Source: Actinomycetes bacterium (lineage in GTDB: Bacteria > Actinomycetota > Acidimicrobiia > Acidimicrobiales > JAKAOS01). Taken from it: a stretch of 7,592 bases of DNA. The notes beneath the pieces were generated by a model that saw only the letters and a program-made list of their open reading frames with translations, was not told where the DNA came from and made no database searches. Numbering within the stretch: position 1 is the first letter of the stretch; every line of letters starts with the position of its first letter. Where the stretch lies: contig JAJYGW010000218.1 of NCBI GenBank assembly GCA_021790615.1, positions 1-7,592 of the forward strand, in the 5' to 3' direction. Positions 5,483-7,592 of the stretch are shown in pieces. The position numbers were made by a program, and so were the translations under genes.

Positions 5483-7261
5483 ATGCCGCACGGTACGCTC
5501 CCTCTCGTGCCACTGAGCTCGAGGGAGGCGACTCACCAGCTGACCGGTCCGGGTCAGATGTTCGAGGTCGCCGAGGAGATCGTCGACGGTCGCCCGACGA
5601 GGGTCTGGAAGAACTGCCCGCCGTCCTTGCGCTCGATCCTGGAGCTGTCCCGGTTGCACGGGGACAAGACGTTTCTCGTCTACGAGGACGAGCGGATGAC
5701 CTTCGAGGAGCACTTCGTGGAGGCGGTCGCCTTCGCCCGCGCTCTCACCGAGCGCTACGGCGTCGGCGTCGGGGACCGGGTCGCGATCGCGATGCGGAAC
5801 TTCCCCGAGTGGGTCATAGCCTTCTGGGGCGCGGCTACCGTCGGAGCCGTCATCGTCCCCCTGAACGCCTGGTGGACCGGACCCGAGCTCGCGTACGGAT
5901 TGGAGGACTCGGGCACGACCGTGCTCGTCCTCGACCGCGAGCGGCTGGAACGCATCGCACCCCACCTGGACGAGCTCGAGGAGGTGGGTCTCGCTCATGT
6001 CGTCGTCGCACGGGCCGACGACCCCGGGGGGCACGAAGGCCACACCGGCGAGCTGCCGCCGGGCCTGGCGGAGCGGGCCGAGCGCATGGAGGAGGTGCTC
6101 GCCGAGCTCCGCCCGCCGAAGGCGGGGGCGGTCCTCCCGCCTGCCGACGTCACCCCTGACGACAACGCCACGATCTTCTACACCTCGGGCACGACAGGGC
6201 GACCGAAGGGTGCGCTCGGCACGCAACGCAACATCTGCACCAACCTCATGAGCCTCGGATTCGTCGCGGCCCGGGCGCAGCTCACCTCGAGCGAGGAGAT
6301 GCGCGCCAACACCGAGACCGGCGCCGCGCAGAGCGCCTACCTGCTCTCGGTGCCGCTCTTCCACGCGACGGGTTGTCACTCCATCCTCGTCGCCAACACG
6401 GCGGCAGGCGGGAAGCTCGTGATGATGCGGCGTTGGAACCCCGAGCGAGCGCTCGAGCTCATCGAGCGCGAGCGGGTCACCGTCTTCGGAGGCGTGCCGA
6501 CCATGGCCTGGCAGGTGATCGAATCGCCCGACTTCGAACGGCGCGACACCTCGAGCGTCAGTTCCGTCGCCTATGGAGGCGCGCCCGCACCTCCGGAGCT
6601 CGTGCGGAAGATCCGTGAGCACTTCCCGTCCGGCTCCGCCTCGAACGGCTACGGGCTCACCGAGACGTCCTCGGTCACGAGCATGAACTCGGGAGAGGAC
6701 TACTTCGACAAGCCGGACTCGGTCGGTCCGCCGGTCCCCGTCGTGGACGTCCGCGTCGTCGGGCCGGATGGGGAGGACGTGGCCACCGGCGAGACGGGCG
6801 AGCTCTGGATCAAGGGGCCGAACGTCGTGCGCGGCTACTGGAACAATCCCGAGGCGACCGCCCTCACCTTCACCGACGGCTGGCTGCACACCGGCGACGT
6901 CGCCAAGCTCGACGACGAAGGCTTCATCTACATCGTGGACCGGGCGAAGGACATGGTGATCCGTGGCGGCGAGAACGTCTACTCAGTCGAAGTCGAGTCG
7001 GCGATCTTCGAGCACCCGGCGGTCGACGACGCGGCGGTTCTCGGCGTGCCCCACGACGTGCTCGGCGAAGAGGTCGGGGCTGTCGTGGTCCTGAAGCCGG
7101 GCCGATCGCTCACCGAAGACGAGCTGCGCGCTCACGTCGCCGAGCGCATCGCGGGGTTCAAGGTGCCCGCTCACATCTGGTTCATCGAAGGCGATCTGCC
7201 GCGCAACCCGGCAGGCAAGGTGCTGAAGCGTGAGCTACGCGAGCAGGTGGTCGGCTCGTGA
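5483..7261 (+). CDS. acyl-CoA ligase (class I adenylate-forming, fatty-acyl-CoA synthetase type)
   Basis: The enzyme activates a carboxylic acid with ATP to an acyl-adenylate and transfers the acyl group to CoA in the cytoplasm. From ATG 5483 it has 592 residues. Family motifs are complete: P-loop YTSGTTGRPKG at 233-243, YGLTET at 390-395, the TGD motif at 470-472, hinge region DRAKDMVIRGGENV ending near 499, and the catalytic lysine of PAGKVLKREL at Lys579. The N-terminal LTGPGQMFEV resembles actinobacterial FadD-like proteins. The substrate cannot be read from sequence; a medium or long-chain fatty acid is the default guess. Starts at GTG 5474 or GTG 5507 are possible; the latter lies 7 nt behind a TACGCT box. 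It follows the thioredoxin-like gene closely and overlaps the next gene by 4 bp. Confidence 0.92.
   Translation: MPHGTLPLVPLSSREATHQLTGPGQMFEVAEEIVDGRPTRVWKNCPPSLRSILELSRLHGDKTFLVYEDERMTFEEHFVEAVAFARALTERYGVGVGDRVAIAMRNFPEWVIAFWGAATVGAVIVPLNAWWTGPELAYGLEDSGTTVLVLDRERLERIAPHLDELEEVGLAHVVVARADDPGGHEGHTGELPPGLAERAERMEEVLAELRPPKAGAVLPPADVTPDDNATIFYTSGTTGRPKGALGTQRNICTNLMSLGFVAARAQLTSSEEMRANTETGAAQSAYLLSVPLFHATGCHSILVANTAAGGKLVMMRRWNPERALELIERERVTVFGGVPTMAWQVIESPDFERRDTSSVSSVAYGGAPAPPELVRKIREHFPSGSASNGYGLTETSSVTSMNSGEDYFDKPDSVGPPVPVVDVRVVGPDGEDVATGETGELWIKGPNVVRGYWNNPEATALTFTDGWLHTGDVAKLDDEGFIYIVDRAKDMVIRGGENVYSVEVESAIFEHPAVDDAAVLGVPHDVLGEEVGAVVVLKPGRSLTEDELRAHVAERIAGFKVPAHIWFIEGDLPRNPAGKVLKRELREQVVGS
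5494..5499 (+). promoter_or_regulatory. candidate internal -10 element TACGCT for the ligase
   Basis: TACGCT ends 7 nt before the in-frame GTG at 5507, the spacing of a leaderless start. If used, it yields a shorter 584-residue protein starting MPLSSREATHQLTGPG and separates ligase expression from the upstream thioredoxin-like gene. Confidence 0.35.
7245..7250 (+). promoter_or_regulatory. Shine-Dalgarno site AGGTGG for the PLP enzyme
   Basis: AGGTGG inside the last codons of the ligase lies 7 nt before GTG 7258. With the GTGA overlap it points to translational coupling and fixes the start of the downstream gene. Confidence 0.6.
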
Positions 7262-7592
7262 CCGGACCTCACGGTCGCCCTCTCGGGGAAGAGCCCGGCT
7301 TCGGTACCCGGAGCGTGCACGGCGCGGCCGCCTCACGCGCGGGTTCCGGCGAGATCGCACAGACGCCGGCGAGCGTGCCGATCTACCAGACGTCCACGTG
7401 GCGTTTCGAGACGGGGGACGAGTTCGCCGAGGTGCTCGCCGGCAACCGTCCCGGGTATGCCTACGGCCGGGGCTACGGCAACCCGACCGTCGAGGCGTTC
7501 GAGTCGCTCATGGCCGCGCTCGAGCGCACCGAGGCCGCCTTCGCCTTCTCGTCGGGCATGTCGGCCGTCCACGCCGTGTGCATCTCCTCCGC
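7258..7592 (+). CDS. Cys/Met metabolism PLP-dependent enzyme, N-terminal part (cystathionine gamma-synthase / methionine gamma-lyase family)
   Basis: The first 111 codons are present; the gene runs off the window. From GTG 7258 the product shows GFGTRSVHGA, PIYQTSTWRFE, the PLP-phosphate-contacting motif YAYGRGYGNPT (the family Y-x-R-x-x-NPT with one extra residue) and FSSGMSAVHAV, the glycine-rich phosphate-binding turn. These place it in the PF01053 fold-type I family, which covers cystathionine gamma-synthase and gamma-lyase, methionine gamma-lyase and O-acylhomoserine sulfhydrylases. The PLP lysine and the residues that separate these activities lie beyond the window, so the exact reaction is open. 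The start overlaps the ligase stop as GTGA and has a Shine-Dalgarno site. Confidence 0.88.
   Translation, partial: MTGPHGRPLGEEPGFGTRSVHGAAASRAGSGEIAQTPASVPIYQTSTWRFETGDEFAEVLAGNRPGYAYGRGYGNPTVEAFESLMAALERTEAAFAFSSGMSAVHAVCISS

Overview
This is a very GC-rich stretch with strong G/C preference at third codon positions, GTG starts, few Shine-Dalgarno sites and several start codons directly behind a TANNNT hexamer. These features point to an actinobacterium. The long Thr/Ser linker in the first complete gene and the general gene content suggest an Acidimicrobiia-like lineage, but that is an inference from style and not a placement. The window reads as ordinary chromosome: there is no transposase, integrase, CRISPR array or phage gene.

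Layout. At the left edge (1-46, minus) there may be the first codons of a gene running out of the window. A divergent intergenic region of about 120 bp follows, carrying a 16-bp direct repeat. Next is a membrane-anchored protein with a long Thr-rich spacer and a CARDB-like C-terminal domain (170-1489, plus). It converges on larC across a 41-bp gap that holds a perfect 10-bp stem. larC (1531-2793) and larB (2790-3548) are on the minus strand, overlap by 4 bp, and form a two-gene unit for the nickel-pincer nucleotide cofactor. larB starts only 21 bp from the divergent pheA (3570-4517, plus), and one short AT-rich patch could serve as -10 element for both. The 178 bp after pheA hold no convincing gene or hairpin, only a possible tRNA promoter. 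A tRNA-Ser(TGA) follows (4696-4779), then a membrane-anchored TlpA/ResA-like thioredoxin (4828-5472), a fatty-acid-type acyl-CoA ligase (about 5483-7261), and the first 111 codons of a Cys/Met-metabolism PLP enzyme that overlaps the ligase by 4 bp and is cut by the window end.

How the genes fit together. LarB and LarC catalyse the first and last steps of pincer-cofactor synthesis; LarE, the middle step, and any LarA-type enzyme using the cofactor are not here. PheA supplies phenylpyruvate for phenylalanine. The thioredoxin, ligase and PLP enzyme lie head to tail with spacings of 10 bp or less and probably share a transcript, although the ligase may also have its own promoter. I found no clearly new system. 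The most interesting signals are regulatory: an apparently symmetric leaderless promoter between larB and pheA, a recurrent leaderless signature across the window, and the duplicated element upstream of the Thr-rich surface protein.
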